Assembly: GCA_003255065.1 (NCBI GenBank)
Contig: QAOA01006911.1
Location: forward strand, 243,295 to 307,294
Reading direction: 5' to 3'
From: Cercis canadensis
Lineage: Eukaryota; Streptophyta; Magnoliopsida; Fabales; Fabaceae
Length of the DNA stretch: 64,000 bases
Every line of letters begins with the position of its first letter. Within the stretch, counting starts at the first letter, position 1. Below are positions 12,273-25,789 of the stretch, in pieces. The translations under genes and the position numbers were made by a program. The notes under the pieces are model-generated. The model did no database searches and was not told the DNA's origin. It saw only the letters and a list, made by a program, of their open reading frames with translations.

Positions 12273-12296
12273 CGTTTCGGAGATGTCTCCGAAACG
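12273..12296. repeat. Perfect short palindrome
   Basis: CGTTTCGGAGA and TCTCCGAAACG form 11-base arms around two bases. The surroundings are very AT-rich. A GCGTACGGGTAC-like string near 11797 recurs inverted near 12295, so these may be the ends of a decayed DNA transposon; that is inference. Confidence 0.6.
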
Positions 12297-14202
12297 GGTA
12301 CGCTTCTTCAGTTGTTGTTTCAGTGCTATCTTGATCTTAACCTTATAACCTTCCATATATGATGTGCTAATGCAAAATTGGCCGAAAGCACCCATTTACT
12401 GTAATTCTTGAATAAGATCACGGGCTTCGGGCTCCTAAGTCTCACATAATATCACAGGTTCAGAATGCATTTGCCCATTGCTCATATGAGTCTCACTATA
12501 GACATAAATGCATGTATTTCTGTTCTTATCCACTAAACGAGAGAAAACAAAGCATACGATTTGTTTGAAGACTTTATCTATCAATGAATTTCCAGTTTTA
12601 ACCCAAAAAACAAAGCATATGGTTTTGTAGTTGTTGACCCACATAAAATTGATATATTAATTTGAGTTCTCTAGAAGAATTATAGCTATTCATGAAGAAA
12701 CTGTGGTCACCTAGTGACAGTGTAGAAGACTTTTTCTCTTTCTCCATTGGCACAAGAAGAACCTAGGCTTGAAATACAAAAATGGCTGTGAATGACCTAG
12801 CATCTTGACTTAATAATAGAAACATGTCCCCAACAGAAAAGCTCTAATTTTCTTTAGCAACTGCCCCAACTACACTTCATGAAGTTTCACCTAATAATCT
12901 AACCCCCCTTTTAAATCGTCTCTAAGATAAGTCAAACATGTATTCAATGTTTTGTATATTTGTTGTATCAATTGGTAAAATTATCAAGTATAAGATTTTA
13001 TCACTATGTCTAGTTAAGTTACATGACTCTTAAAATAGGCAGCACACACTCACTTGCAGAATAGGAATATCTAGGGAATGACATGAAAGGATTGCCCAAT
13101 TCATCCTGCATCATCAAAGTAAACTACTATCTTTTTTTAATATTAATCCCACACAAGTCTTATTTTTTCAAATTCTAAAAGTGGATTTGCTTTTTTTTCT
13201 CGCTCTTTTTCGGAAATAGTTAGATTGAATTTGGTTTTTAAGAAACTCCTTGAGCATAAGGGTGTGCTTTGTAGAGATAAAAATGAGACAAATAAAAGTG
13301 AGAGGGTTGAAGAGGAGTTAAAGTAGCCTAGTTACCATTTGCATTCTATTTTTATAAATGATACTTATATACAATTTTAAGAGGTGAAGAAAATTTTGAA
13401 TCATAAAAAATGTTGGGTTTTGAGTGGGTTCGTGGTGAGAACTTTGATTTGTCTCTTTTCTGCACCAAGCAACAATAATGTAAAAGTGAAAACTACTTTC
13501 AGTTGAGGCCATTTAATTATATTTTGATTCGATTCTTTACTTCTTCAACACTTTAACGCGTCAAAATGTTCACCAATCCTGGCAGGTATACCCCAATTTT
13601 ACTATTGTGAGTTATCTTCTTGGTCAATGTCTTAAATGGATTAATTTGACTGCAGAGATGTCATAGTCATTTCCCCTATTACTCTATTGACTTTCACTCA
13701 TAACATGATCTTGCATCACCTTAAACTTTACTCAAACCACATTCTATAACAATTATGGCCCTTTCCTGTTTGTTCTACCTTAGACTCTACTTGCCAGAAA
13801 GTGTTCACGCCACCGACATGGTTCTGCAATCAGGATACTTTGCACCCCCCCTCTCCCTCTCTTTTTGTTTTCTTCTATCTTACTTCCGGACTTGTCTTGT
13901 TAAATTATTTTTTTTTATATTTTATTTTATTTATACAATTAACACAATTTAAATTTTATTAAATTTATTTACATTTTTTTGATATAACTTAAATATTAAT
14001 TCAGTAAAATTTAAATTACGTTAAATTTTACTGAATTTAATTACTTAACTTTTTTTAATATAGTTTAAATATTGATTTAATAAAATTTAAATTGTGTTAA
14101 CTTTATCAATATAATACATTATAGAACTAAAATAATGTTAAAAAAAAATCGGGCGTAGAAGTAGGATAAAAATCTCCTCTTTTTTTTTCGTTCCTTTTGA
14201 AA

Positions 14203-14862
14203 TTACTAGGACGACAAATTAGACAACAACAAGGAAAAGATAATAATTTTAAAAGCTGAGACCTTACATGCTTGTTTGGTTAAATAATGGATTTTGACAA
14301 ACTACTTTTTACTGTAAGAAAACTTTAATTTTTATACTGTAAAAAAGTGATTTAGATGAAATCAACCGCTATATAACCAAATAAGCTAGTAAATTTTCAA
14401 GAAATAAATCAAACAGCAACATTCGCCACATTAGTTAGTAATAATTGGCTACATATATTTCTTCCTTATTTTCAAGATTAACTTTTCTCTCTCCCATGCA
14501 TGCCTGCTTCTATAAATCTATTTTGTACTATCACCGATAGGCAATATATACACAAATTTTACGTTTATAACTAGGCACAGCTTTAACATTACTCTTACAT
14601 TTCATCGACTATTCTAGAGATATATACTTTGAATAAAATAATTATGGTTGTGATTTTAAGCACACAATCAAAATTAGCATGCTTGAAACTTGAAAGTGTT
14701 CTAAAATAATGACAAATAACTATAACAAATATAGGGTTCAAATTTTAATCTATAGAAACCATAACCAACCATACGATCAAAATTAGCATGCTTGAAATCT
14801 TACTAGGACGACAAATTAGACAAAAATGATGCAGTAGAAGAAGTGAAGAATTTCAAAAGCTG
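14203..14862. repeat. Second, shorter direct repeat pair
   Basis: GAAAT..TACTAGGACGACAAATTAGAC, then AAAAGCTGAGACC and ACATGC, occurs near 14200-14270 and again near 14795-14865. This suggests that the whole 14.2-15.6 kb stretch grew by local duplication. Confidence 0.65.
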
Positions 14863-15552
14863 AGACCACATGCCTTTTCTATGTGCTGTCAATTGCATTT
14901 TCAAAGAGACAAGCAAGTGTGGCTGAATTCGCGACGTTGGTTGGTAAGTGTTGATAAACATGATCTCAAGGAACCTGCAAATTAAAAAGAAAGAAAATGG
15001 TCAAAGAGATGGTGCTTTGGCGCCTCCTCCGACGGCTCAAGTTTTTGCCTTCCTTAACAATTCCCTCTCATACCCACTTCTAGAGTTGCCCCTATCAAAT
15101 TTATATGTCTGCAATCCTATTTTGTAGTTTCACCTAAATTCAACTTATGTCTTTTTTATTTTTCACATAATGTTACCTACACAATTTGTATATTTAAAAC
15201 CATACACGACTACACAGACATTTGAGTTTAACGAGAAACATGTTTTAGTATAATCATTTGAATTCAAATGAAACAAACCATATATATACAGTTACACATA
15301 TATATGAGCTATGTACTAAAGAGTTGTATATGTAACATTATTCTGTTTCCATTAAAAAAAAAAATTATTTTAGAGAAATATACTTCTAATAAGATAACTA
15401 TGGTTGTGATTGTAAGCACACAATCAAGATTAGCATAATTGAACGAGTTCTTACATAATAACAATAAATAACTATAACGAATATAGCGTATAAATCTTAC
15501 GTAATCTATAGAAGTCATAATAAAGCACACAATCAAGATTAGCATGCTTGAA
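14613..15552. repeat. Pair of diverged direct repeats (14.6 and 15.4 kb)
   Basis: Segments 14613-14795 and 15365-15552 share, in order, ATATACTT, TATGGTTGTGATT, AAGCACACAATCAA, ATTAGCAT, AATAACTATAAC, AATCTATAGAA and ATTAGCATGCTTGAAA. Unit length is about 185 bases and the spacing is 750. No coding potential is seen. Confidence 0.75.
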
Positions 15553-16478
15553 ATTAAGTTGGGCTACTTCTTGTTCAATTTTGCCTATCTCTTGACTTAG
15601 GCTACCTACCTCTATCGTTGTTGAACCTTATTAGCATTTGGAAAATGAGATAAACCAAAACTACTTTAAGAAATTCACATGCACTCAGTGAAGAACACAT
15701 TGGAATGAGTTTCTGCAAAACTAAGGCTGGTCCTGGGGTCAACTCTGCCATTCGTAACTTTGACTTTGCTTCAATCCACTGAAGGCATAATTTTAAAATC
15801 CCACCTCTTTATCTTTAATCCATAAATGAGCAAGGGAAGGTCAACTCTGTGATTGATGAATCCTAGAATAGTGGTTTTGTAATTGAGTTTGCAGGGAATG
15901 GATTCAGAGAAGAGATAGATAGGAAAGAAACAGTTCGTTCAAGTAAATGCTATAAATTATTGGTGGGTTGCCCACCCAACCCCAACCAAAGCCCATTTTG
16001 CAAAACCCATTTTGTTGTCTCAGCACAATTTCCTTCATAAACTATAAAAAAACACAAAAGTTCACAACTTTGGTGCAAAACACAGCCATTAATAAAAAAC
16101 AGATTCTATTCGATTATGTGACCCATCATATTAGCTATTTTGTTTTGCGGTTTTCTTCTGTGTCTTCTTCCTCAGTCCCTGTCCACGTTCCTCACCTAAT
16201 CTCATTTATTTCTCTTCATTCATTGCCCTATAGCTACAGGACCGTGTTGCAATTCCTGGAATTAGGTGTCAAAGAAAGAGAGAGAGAGAAAGCAGCCCAA
16301 GGGTTTTGTTCTTGTTTGAGAGTAGAGGTGGCTGTTTTGGCCTTTAAAAAGCTTCAACAACCCTGCAGAGCATTTATGGTTGTGCATCTGATGATTTTAG
16401 TAAGAGAGAGAAAGAGGAGGTGCAAATAATGTCAAGGACCAGTCTGGCCATAATTACTGCTTCACTATATCTTTTCAC

Positions 16479-16486
16479 CTATAAAT
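16479..16486 (+). promoter_or_regulatory. TATA box of CYP86A
   Basis: CTATAAAT lies about 415 bases before the CYP86A start codon, in the expected orientation. It is followed by a pyrimidine-rich leader. Confidence 0.5.
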
Positions 16487-16899
16487 CTCTTCTCTTATAA
16501 CAACACTCTTCATTGTACTACTACACTCATTCCCCTCTTTCCCCCTTTTACCTTCTTCTTCTTCATTCTTTCTTTCATACCTCAAAATCATGCTCATTTT
16601 CCGTACATTGTCATAGAAAACACATCCAAATCTTACTTTTTTCATTGTTTGAAGATTTTTCCAGGGAAAAATTATCTGGGTTTTTCTTAAATTTTGTCAA
16701 GTTTCTCCATTTCAGTAGCTAGTTATTCCTCTGCTTTTGTTTCCCAAGAAAATGACTTTCCAATTCTTCCACAGCCATTCTTGAGGTAAGTTTTCTTCAT
16801 TTTCCCAAAAACTCGTTTTGGTTTTCCTGGAAAAAAACACAATATTTCTCTGGGAACTTTCTTGTGGTTTGGTTTGTGGGTTGACGTTGGCTACTACAA

Positions 16900-18501
16900 A
16901 TGGATACTTCCACGGCTTTACTGCTTTTAACGGCTATTACAGCTTACCTGCTATGGTTCATCTTCATCTCACGGTCATTAAGGGGTCCACGTGTCTGGCC
17001 ACTATTGGGCAGCCTACCGGGCTTGATTGAGAACTGCGAGCGCATGCATGAATGGATCTACGACAATCTCCGCGCGTTTGGCGGCACGTACCAAACCTGC
17101 ATCTGTGCAATTCCTTTTCTTGCAAAGAAGCAGGGTCTCGTGACTGTCACGTGCGACCCGAGAAATGTGGAGCACCTCTTGAAAACCCGGTTCGATAATT
17201 ACCCCAAGGGACCTACATGGCACGCTGTGTTCCATGATTTGCTTGGTGATGGAATTTTCAACTCTGATGGTGACACGTGGCTGTTCCAACGGAAGACGGC
17301 CGCACTGGAATTTACCACCAGGACGCTGCGCCAAGCCATGGCTCGCTGGGTGACTCGAGCCATCAAGAATCGGCTATGCTTGATTCTGAAATCGGCTGAG
17401 CTGGAATCTAAGCCGATTGATTTGCAAGACTTGCTGCTACGGCTCACCTTTGATAACATTTGCGGCTTGGCTTTTGGGAAAGATCCGCAAACCTGTGCGC
17501 CGGGGTTGCCGGACAACGGCTTTGCTTCGGCTTTTGATCAAGCCACCGAAGCTTCACTTCAGCGTTTTATACTACCAGAGGTGTTGTGGAAGCTTAAGAA
17601 ACGGCTTCGGCTTGGAATGGAGGTCAGCTTGAGCCGAAGCCTGGTCCACATCGAGGAGTATTTATCCAGTGTGATTGACAAACGTAAGCTCGAGCTGCTG
17701 AATCAGCAAAAAGATGGGAACCCACATGATGATTTGCTCTCGAGGTTCTTGAGGAAAAAGGAATCCTACTCAGACAAGTTCCTCCAACACGTGGCATTGA
17801 ACTTTATCCTAGCTGGACGTGACACGTCATCAGTTGCATTGAGCTGGTTCTTTTGGTTGGTGATTCAAAACCCAAGAGTTGAAGAGAAAATCCTACGTGA
17901 GATCTGCACCGTCCTGATCGAGACACGTGGTGATGACGTGGGAAAGTGGGTTGATGAGCCATTAGTGTTTGAGGAAGTTGACCGTTTGGTATATCTGAAA
18001 GCAGCATTGTCTGAGACTCTACGCCTCTACCCTTCAGTGCCGGAGGATTCAAAGCATGTAGTGGCCGATGACGTGCTGCCGGACGGCACATTTGTCCCGG
18101 CCGGCTCATCGGTAACGTATTCGATATATTCGGCCGGGCGGATGAGGTCCACATGGGGTGATGATTGCTTGGAGTTTCGCCCTGAGAGGTGGTTGTCATT
18201 GGATGGTACAAAGTTCACAATGCATGACTCTTTCAAGTTTGTTGCTTTCAATGCTGGTCCAAGGATATGCTTAGGGAAGGATTTAGCTTACTTGCAAATG
18301 AAGTCAATTGCAGCCGCGGTGCTCCTCCGCCACCGCCTTGTGATGGTGCCTGGCCACCAGGTGGAGCAAAAAATGTCATTGACATTGTTCATGAAAAATG
18401 GGCTTAAGGTCCATTTGCACCATAGGGACTTGAGGGGAATTTTGGCAACCATTAAAAAAGAGTCCCTGCTTTGGAATGTAATAGGAGTTAGTGTGCTGTG
18501 A
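16900..18501 (+). CDS. CYP86A: Fatty-acid omega-hydroxylase, cytochrome P450 CYP86A
   Basis: A single uninterrupted frame of 533 residues matches CYP86A members (about 530-555). These ER-membrane P450s hydroxylate C16-C18 fatty acids at the terminal carbon, supplying cutin and related polyester monomers. Visible marks: an N-terminal hydrophobic anchor (residues about 5-25), then [14 protein letters not shown]; the I-helix oxygen-binding motif AGRDTS at 305-310; the ExxR motif ETLR at 372-375; and the heme loop [10 protein letters not shown] at 450-459 with the iron ligand Cys457. The chosen ATG is the first one that gives the anchor. The lack of introns is normal for much of this subfamily. 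I cannot say which Arabidopsis member (CYP86A2, A4, A7 or A8) is the true counterpart; LACERATA-type CYP86A8 or CYP86A2 fits the neighbours. The gene is convergent with the next one. Confidence 0.95.
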   Translation: MDTSTALLLLTAITAYLLWFIFISRSLRGPRVWPLLGSLPGLIENCERMHEWIYDNLRAFGGTYQTCICAIPFLAKKQGLVTVTCDPRNVEHLLKTRFDNYPKGPTWHAVFHDLLGDGIFNSDGDTWLFQRKTAALEFTTRTLRQAMARWVTRAIKNRLCLILKSAELESKPIDLQDLLLRLTFDNICGLAFGKDPQTCAPGLPDNGFASAFDQATEASLQRFILPEVLWKLKKRLRLGMEVSLSRSLVHIEEYLSSVIDKRKLELLNQQKDGNPHDDLLSRFLRKKESYSDKFLQHVALNFILAGRDTSSVALSWFFWLVIQNPRVEEKILREICTVLIETRGDDVGKWVDEPLVFEEVDRLVYLKAALSETLRLYPSVPEDSKHVVADDVLPDGTFVPAGSSVTYSIYSAGRMRSTWGDDCLEFRPERWLSLDGTKFTMHDSFKFVAFNAGPRICLGKDLAYLQMKSIAAAVLLRHRLVMVPGHQVEQKMSLTLFMKNGLKVHLHHRDLRGILATIKKESLLWNVIGVSVL

Positions 18502-19369
18502 GTATATTATTTGCAGAGGCCATCACACTTTCAACTTTCAAGTTCACTTCACCCACTGCGGTAAGGCCTATAGGAGACAAGATCATAGAGTTTTCTTGAA
18601 AACAGGGTATATTTATCATAGATAAATTCATAATTCATGAGAATATTTTGGGGAGATTTCTTTTTCTGGGGGGGCATGGGGTTGCCCATTGGTTTTCAAT
18701 CTGTCTTCCATGTAGAAAACTTTGCAAATATTCATTGCATTCTTTATTTCTTGTTCTATTCTTTCTGGTTTAAATAGACATTTCAAGATATTTTGTGAGT
18801 CTCAGCTGTTAAGTTCATATTAACAATATTGATGTTCAAAAACAGAATGAATATCTGATTAAAGTTTGATGGTGGTATTGACTCTGTTGGCTGATATATC
18901 TTTCTGGTGTTATATGTAAGTGTTAAACTTTCAGACCATGCATTTGGCATTTGCAATAACATTTTTGTCAACGGAAAAAGTACATTTAACTATGCCTTTT
19001 TGTAATCTAATCAGAAAGAAACAAAGTTCTCAACAAAGTGTGAGATTGATTTACTTAAATAACATGTATTTTAAGCATAGGTATGCCTAAACAAGGTCTA
19101 TGGGTGGAAAATTACCCACCAACTATCTATACAGAAAGCATTTAAGATCGAAAAACAAGGCATTTGCAAAAGGTGCCAAGTTAATCCAAGATTTTTCAAG
19201 AGCCTCACTATTTCGTGGAAAACTTTCGATGGTGTCTCTTATCTTCATCAGCAGGGTTATACTCTTCCAAGTTTTTAACTTATTTCGTCATCTGGTATTT
19301 GTTCCATCTGTTTAAAACCTCTATTGCTTATAATATAGGTTACACCTTCATTCCCATACATAGCTTTCT
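18502..19369. other. Convergent intergenic region
   Basis: This holds the 3' flanks of CYP86A (+) and the PHT4;4-type gene (-). No further frame is credible. Confidence 0.55.
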
Positions 19370-22300
19370 TTAGTCTAGAACTTTCTCTCCAGTTGAAAAG
19401 ATATTCCAGACCAAAGTGCCTATTATGTACAATGCGACTGAAACCTTGAACACATCATCCCAAGAACCTGCAGCAACAAAGCTCAAAAGTGAATAGAGAC
19501 TAAGATAAAAGGTTGAATAGTAAGACCAACTTCAAAAAATGAAGTGGGACACTTTTTGCATGCACACCTCTTTGGAGTATGTATCCAGTTGCAGCTGTGC
19601 CAAAGACACCAGCAAGCACTCCTGCAGTGTTTGATAGCCCGAGCAACACTCCCTGGAATTGAATTATATGATAGTGACATCTTAGGCGAGAAGACAAAAA
19701 CAAGAATTATGAAAAACATTGGCCTCAGTTTTATTAAAAATATCAACACATGAAGAGGCTCTCTGCTTGAAAGGACAACCTCAAACCCAGAGAAATAGTA
19801 TAACAAACAACTTTGAAAGTTGATTGAAACCATATATAGGACAGTTCCTGCTACATGGTAATTAAGAAAGATAGCAATCACTCACAGCATAGCGTGGTCC
19901 AATGTCTTGGTGATTGGAATATAGACCAGATTGTGAGAATGCATCAGATCCCTGTAAAGATTACAATATATTATGGTTTAGATCTTAAGATTATTGACAA
20001 AAGGCAACACTCAGTATAATCTAAAATCTATGCAAACATTATGTTCTTTAGGTCTTCATGCTTCATAAACAATAAGAAACTAAATAATAGAGAGAATGAC
20101 GAAGTTGGGAAAATATATGTTGATCTAGTCAAACCTGACTGCATGCCATGCATAGTACTGCCAGAGCAGGTGTTCTGATCTTGCTCAGCTGTGTAAGGAA
20201 AAAGGCAGGGCCCAAAAACCCAATTGATTGCATGATCTGTGAAACAGAAAAGATTAGGAGCATGATCGTTTTGAAGGCAGCAAGAGGAAACCGTGTCTGA
20301 TCATCTTTCTACTGCCATATGATCTCAAATGATTTAATCCGGTAGAGTATTCTTATCATCTTGAAAAAAGTGCTAAAAAAACTTCATCTGAAGAGAATTC
20401 ATTTTACTGCCTCTACGCTATTATTTAGTAAAAAGGTATTTTATTAATAACTTGATTTGCTTTATTAATCAAGATCAAGTTCTATAATAGGCAGCTCAGA
20501 AACTATTACCTAGAAAAACAAAATTACTACACATTATAGTGCTTAGAGATATTAAACTGTGCAGTTGTTAACGATATACAATAAAATTTCAGTTTCAAGA
20601 ACAGTGATAATCTTGCCTTTCGCACTGTTGTTATGGAAATGCCTTTGCTCACTAGTGTGTCAGCAATCCAGCCTCCTATATTTGCGAAGACGGCCATGGT
20701 CAGCCATGGTAGGACACAGAGGAGCCCAGATTCAGTGAGGTTGAACTTCAAAACCTGAGAAATGACCAATTAGTTTGTTCATCCAATGGACTAAACTTTG
20801 CATATAAGTTTTTCTTTACCTGTTTCTTCATTTACATCCAGTAGAAAAATAAGTTGGATCAAGATAACAATCACATTGTACTGTTTCTATCTCTAGCTAA
20901 TATGCTATCAACAGTTATGATATGATGGAGGGAAATTTCCTCCCATTATCTAGAGAGAAATTATCAAGAAAACAGATTTAGTCATTTGCCCAAGTTTAAC
21001 TAAGTTGAGATCAAACAGTTGATGTATTCTGTACAGCAGACTTCCCAAGAGTACACAACGTTTGTATCTACAGAGAGACAGAACAGTGGGGAAATGTATT
21101 GTACTAAATCCTATTCCTACAAGTTCTTTGCAAAGAGAAGAGAATTAAGAATTTATACAAAGGGATTTCAGGGACACGCATATTATAAGATGAATTTCTG
21201 AATGCCATAAATAAATAAGAAATATAAGAAAGCCTTAGTTATTTACCTGATTGTAGTAAGTTGGCATCCAGGTTAATAGAATAAATGTTCCCCAATTATG
21301 GCAGAAGTGGGAAATAATTAGAGCCCAAACAGGTGCTTTAGATAAAATTAATTTCCAAGGAATGACTGACACAGGTTCTTTTGATACGCTTCCTCCAAGT
21401 ATAAGGCTTTTCTCCTCCACTGAAAGCTCTGGGTCTTCTTTTGGTGAGCTATATGCCTGGGGAGAACCCAACAAAAAGAAACATATATGAGAATCAACTA
21501 GTGAGAAAGGAACTAGGACATGCCTCTTTCATTCATTTATGTCATGGTCAATACAAGGACATGTTAAATGAACAAATTCCAAGAAAATAGCTGATTTACT
21601 TATATATCCAGTCAATGGAGTGCTGATTCCAGAAATGATATGCTCGCCTAGTTATGATATTGAAGTTGAATGTTTCCAACACTTTATGAGACAATCCCTT
21701 AATAAATCAGCACAAAACATTAAGTAGGAGATTTCATTTAAATTTGGTAAAAGAAGCTGACTTACTTTTCTCCACCATAAAGCAAACCAGATACTTCCAA
21801 GGGAGCCAAAGGCATAAAATACTGATGGCCACCCAAATTTCTGGATTAGGACAGGTGAGAAAGCCAAGCCTGTGACAGAACCAAGGTACATGCCACTATA
21901 TACTAGGGCAAGTGATCTGCTCCTCTCTGATACTGGAATCCACTTGGAAAGTATATTATTCATAGCAGGCATAGCAACACCCTGAAAGAAAAAATTAATG
22001 ATGCTTTCAGGTTAATTTTCCTTGTTTTCCTTCCTACTTATGTGGCTAGATAATAAGAATCTTTTCTACCTTAAAATCCTTACTAAAACTAGCACATAAA
22101 TTTTGCATAACAAAACATTGGATAAGTGGCTATATGCACTTAAATTTAGATATCATTAATGAAACCAAAAGAGTAATATAAGTACAGAATATACCAACCT
22201 CACCAATCCCCATAAAGGCACGCATAATAAGCAAACAAGGGAGCCCAATTCTTGCAGCAATAGGTGTTAAGACTGTTGCAATTGACCACCAGACAACTCC

Positions 22301-24425
22301 AAAACCTAGCACTACCTTCCCACCAAGTTTGTCAGCCCATATGCCTCCAAGAATCTAAATGAAAGACACATTGTACAATGTCAGTTAGACAATAATACAA
22401 GTAAAACTTTCTTGTGAACGGATAAAATATCTCAAATGTAGTTTAAGGATCAGAACATGTTAGTGTCATATTTGTTTAGAACGCAAGATGTCCTGCAAGG
22501 AGTTTCAACCAGGAGTGATACTTGAAAAATTACTAGGAGATTAACACATGGGTCACACCTGAGTAAGCAGATAGCCCCAGAAAAAAGATGACTGGATTAG
22601 GCCAACTGTTGCACTGTTCCAGTTAAATTGTTGTGACATTGGAAGTATCGCTATGCTCATGTTTACCTATATTGAACATGAACATTAATAATGGGTAATT
22701 GGTTAGTAAGTATAATAGCAATCTAGAAACACTCAACAACAATGTTGAATACATCACATTATTAGGGGAAAAAGGATCACAAACACATTGCAAACATTAA
22801 TTCAATCTCTTCGGACATAATTCCTTTCTAAGAATCAGCATCTCAAGCTAAATAAGGTAACAAGATTTTCTATTATGTTTTACTCAGTGGTTAGAAAAGG
22901 AAACTAATAGGATCAATGATCAATCATACATCTGAACTATAATAGAAGAAATATACCTATTAGGAATGCGTAACACGGGACACATGGATATATAAATAAT
23001 GTAACAATTGAAAATGTAAGTACAGGAAGATACTCACACGGTCCATGTTGCACAGCAGAAATGCTGAAAAACATAGCACTACAATAACCCAGCGCCTAGG
23101 AAACTGCTGCCACCAAGGAGATACTTGTTTTTCCACTAGAATTGCTTCACCTGTCCCTTCAGTTGATGGCAGAGAATCCATCTTTGTTTCTGCAATGTCA
23201 TACTCCTCAGACTTGTAATAAAGACGGGTCTTATTTGCCTTACCAAGCTCAGGTTGTAGTTGCTTCCTCTTACTTAAACCCAGTACGTATACCTCTCTGT
23301 GTTCAGTATGGCAACTGTTATGGTGATCTGAAGAAAGGTAGCTTATACATCTTCTTCTGGCCTTTAGTTGAATGTTCATGCAGTGAATGTATTGCCTGGA
23401 TATTGGAGAACAATGCTCCCCTTCATTGCGAATTGTTGGTTTTGAAACTCTCTCATTCAGAACGTCATTAGAATAAAAACAGAAACTATGTGGACATCCT
23501 GATAGAGGATACTTTGCAATCCGACCACCATATCGTGCAACAGATACACCTGAAAGTCCCCCTCTTTGAAGCGATAGATCCTTTCCTGATCGATACACAT
23601 TTCCTATAAATATCAGAAGATTGCTACAATTTGTTCATATTATATGATAGTCATCCAAATAACCCAAGAGTAGAGGATTTTAAGAGGAACGCCTATCAGA
23701 GCTAATTTGTACAAAAAAACAATTTTGATAACTTTTCTAAATAAGCAATGGTTCTTCCATTCCGAAACCTAAAAAGTTCACAGAATATCATCTGTATCAA
23801 CATACAAGATAGGCATGTATAAGTTCCTAAAAGGTATACTTTAATGTTGCCACTGAACATAAAAGTTCCTCAGCATTCCACAAGTTACTCTCTTTCCTAT
23901 TAGAAACTTGTCAGAAAAATTGCTTTATTTGCCAATAGAATCATCAAGGAGATTCCAAGAATCAATGGACCCGTAATTAATTTGAGGAGTTGGTTTCATA
24001 ATCTAATGCTTGATGAAAACCCTTGTATTTTCCAATAAAAATGAAAAAAAAATTATATATATATATGAAAAAAAACTGTAGCGAGTGGAAGCAATTAACT
24101 TCAATAGATTATTAAATTCTCAATTTTGTCAGAAAATTCAGTACTAAAACAGAATTTTGAACAGTGAAACCCCACAAGAAGATGAATAGAAAAATTAATT
24201 TGAAAGCTGAATAAATCAAACGACAAGCATCCATGGAAATAAAATCCACAGAACAAGTAGATGATTAGCAAAATGCACGCAGCCATTCAAATTTTCAAAA
24301 ATTAGAAAAGCCTCAATAAGAATAAAAATTAAAAAAAAAAAGCATTAATAAATTCGAAATCAAGCTTCACCTGAGCCGATAAAAGAACCGAAGTTCCGGT
24401 TCGAAATCAAACCAGTCATAGCCAT
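19370..24425 (-). CDS. PHT4;4: Plastid ascorbate/anion transporter, PHT4;4 type
   Basis: Eleven exons on the minus strand: 24425-24371, 23603-23038, 22666-22559, 22354-22199, 21981-21766, 21456-21247, 20754-20617, 20236-20135, 19951-19886, 19652-19568 and 19467-19370. They join in one frame to 599 residues. Arabidopsis PHT4;4 (ANTR2) is a major-facilitator protein of the chloroplast envelope that imports ascorbate. Matching family strings include [85 protein letters not shown] and the C-terminus [12 protein letters not shown]. About 180 residues before the first membrane segment form a long, basic, serine-rich N-terminus expected to hold the transit peptide. Intron 7 uses a GC donor (AAG|GCAAGA). 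The gene is about 60 residues longer than I recall for Arabidopsis, all at the N-terminus. Confidence 0.93.
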
Positions 24426-25200
24426 TGCCGCCGCTGAGGAGCTATAACACTGAGAATTAAAAGCTTAGAGCCCTTTACAGTTACACCATTTCAGAGTTGA
24501 AGACCAGAGTTCAAATTCCACAAGACGACGCCGTCTATGGAAATTCTCTCCCTCTGGTCTCTGTCTCTCCCAGCTGTTGTGGAAAGGATAAGCGGAACCA
24601 GAGAAAGTTCTGTTTTCTTCGTTAATTTTTTTTTTATAATTTTTACAATTTTTTTTGTGGGATTTCCACACTTCAAAAAGCGGGAAACAAAATCCAGTGG
24701 CGTTATAACCAAGAGAAAGGTGGGTTGAGAGCATGACACGTGGTACGTCATCCTGGCCATGAAACGCACCCCGCCGAAAACGTCAAATTATACAAATACT
24801 CCTCCTTGCAAAGCAGATATACTGCTGCTCTAGTGCGATTGAGGTGTAAATAGGAAGTAAATATAGAGGCATTTTGGGAACTTTGCAAAATAAAGCTGGA
24901 CCGTCTCGGAAATTCGTGTCGCCCCCGGTAAAGTGCATAATTGTTTTATATTCGTAAATAAAAAATAGCATTTTCTCAATGCACGGGTAGAATATTCTTT
25001 TCCTGCCACGTAGCATTTTAGATTTTTTTAATGTGAGAAGACTTTCTATTGTCCTTTTTTTTTGGGGGGGGTGGGGGGAAGGGGCAATAAGGGCATATAT
25101 GTGAAGAAACTTGTTCAACAAGTTCTCGTATTTCTATGCATTTACTTCTTATTTCAGTGTGTTCTGGGTATCAAGTATGATGAACTATGAAGACTTTCAG
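24426..25200. promoter_or_regulatory. Divergent promoter region between PHT4;4 and the unidentified gene
   Basis: About 1.3 kb separates the two oppositely directed genes. A G-box, CACGTG, sits at 24737-24742 inside ACACGTGGTACGTCA, so two ACGT cores are close together; G-boxes are bound by light- and ABA-linked bZIP/bHLH factors. No TATA box is evident for PHT4;4. Function is inferred. Confidence 0.4.
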
Positions 25201-25789
25201 TGGGCGAGTCTTGTTTCTTTTATAGTTAGCTGAAGAAACTCCGCATTTTGGAAGAACCACAGCTGGGCCTCTGCTGTTGCTGTTGAAACCAGTGTATGGC
25301 ATTGGTTTCAATGTTGTAGGTAAGGTGTACAATACTTGACCACCCTTGAAATTTTGAGCTTTGTTTGAATGCCCCGTAAGGTTTTTGATACTTTGTCAAA
25401 AAGACACGATTTTTGGTGAAGTTTAGCGAAAATACCCGAAATTGGTGGGGATGGTATGAGGCATGAGAGCTAAACCTGAGATGATGGATATCAGCTCAAG
25501 AAAGAAGGATTGAATAGACACACTTTATGGGGTTGAAGAATGTAGACTATTTGCGCGTCCAACTACGCTCCCCACCNCCCCCCCCCCCCCCTTCTTTTTT
25601 TTGGAAGGAGAGTTAGGATGTCATGGGCTCATGGATTAGTATGGGACTCTTGTCTCAGCAATGTTTCTACTTATTTGTTTAAAAGGTTGTTCCTTTTTTA
25701 TATTGAACACAGGTCTGGTTGCCTCTGTTCATCTTTTGCATAAATTGCCTTTGTGTTCTGAATGATTGAAGCAAATACGCCTTAAGAAA

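Larger units (their letters stand above)
10383..16478. other. Six-kilobase gene-free interval with repeats
   Basis: No frame here resembles a protein family. I see an AT dinucleotide run (11858-11878), a perfect short palindrome (12273-12296), AT-rich TTTAAATT repeats (about 13930-14120) and two pairs of diverged direct repeats (14.2/14.8 kb and 14.6/15.4 kb). Open frames near 15968-16429 fall in the CYP86A upstream region and look accidental. Confidence 0.6.

Noticed and set aside
15968..16429. 153-codon plus-strand frame before CYP86A
   Set aside because: Low-complexity, basic and hydrophobic by turns, no known domain, and it overlaps the CYP86A promoter.
17014..18251. Minus-strand frames inside CYP86A
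   Set aside because: Shadows of a high-quality P450 frame on the other strand.
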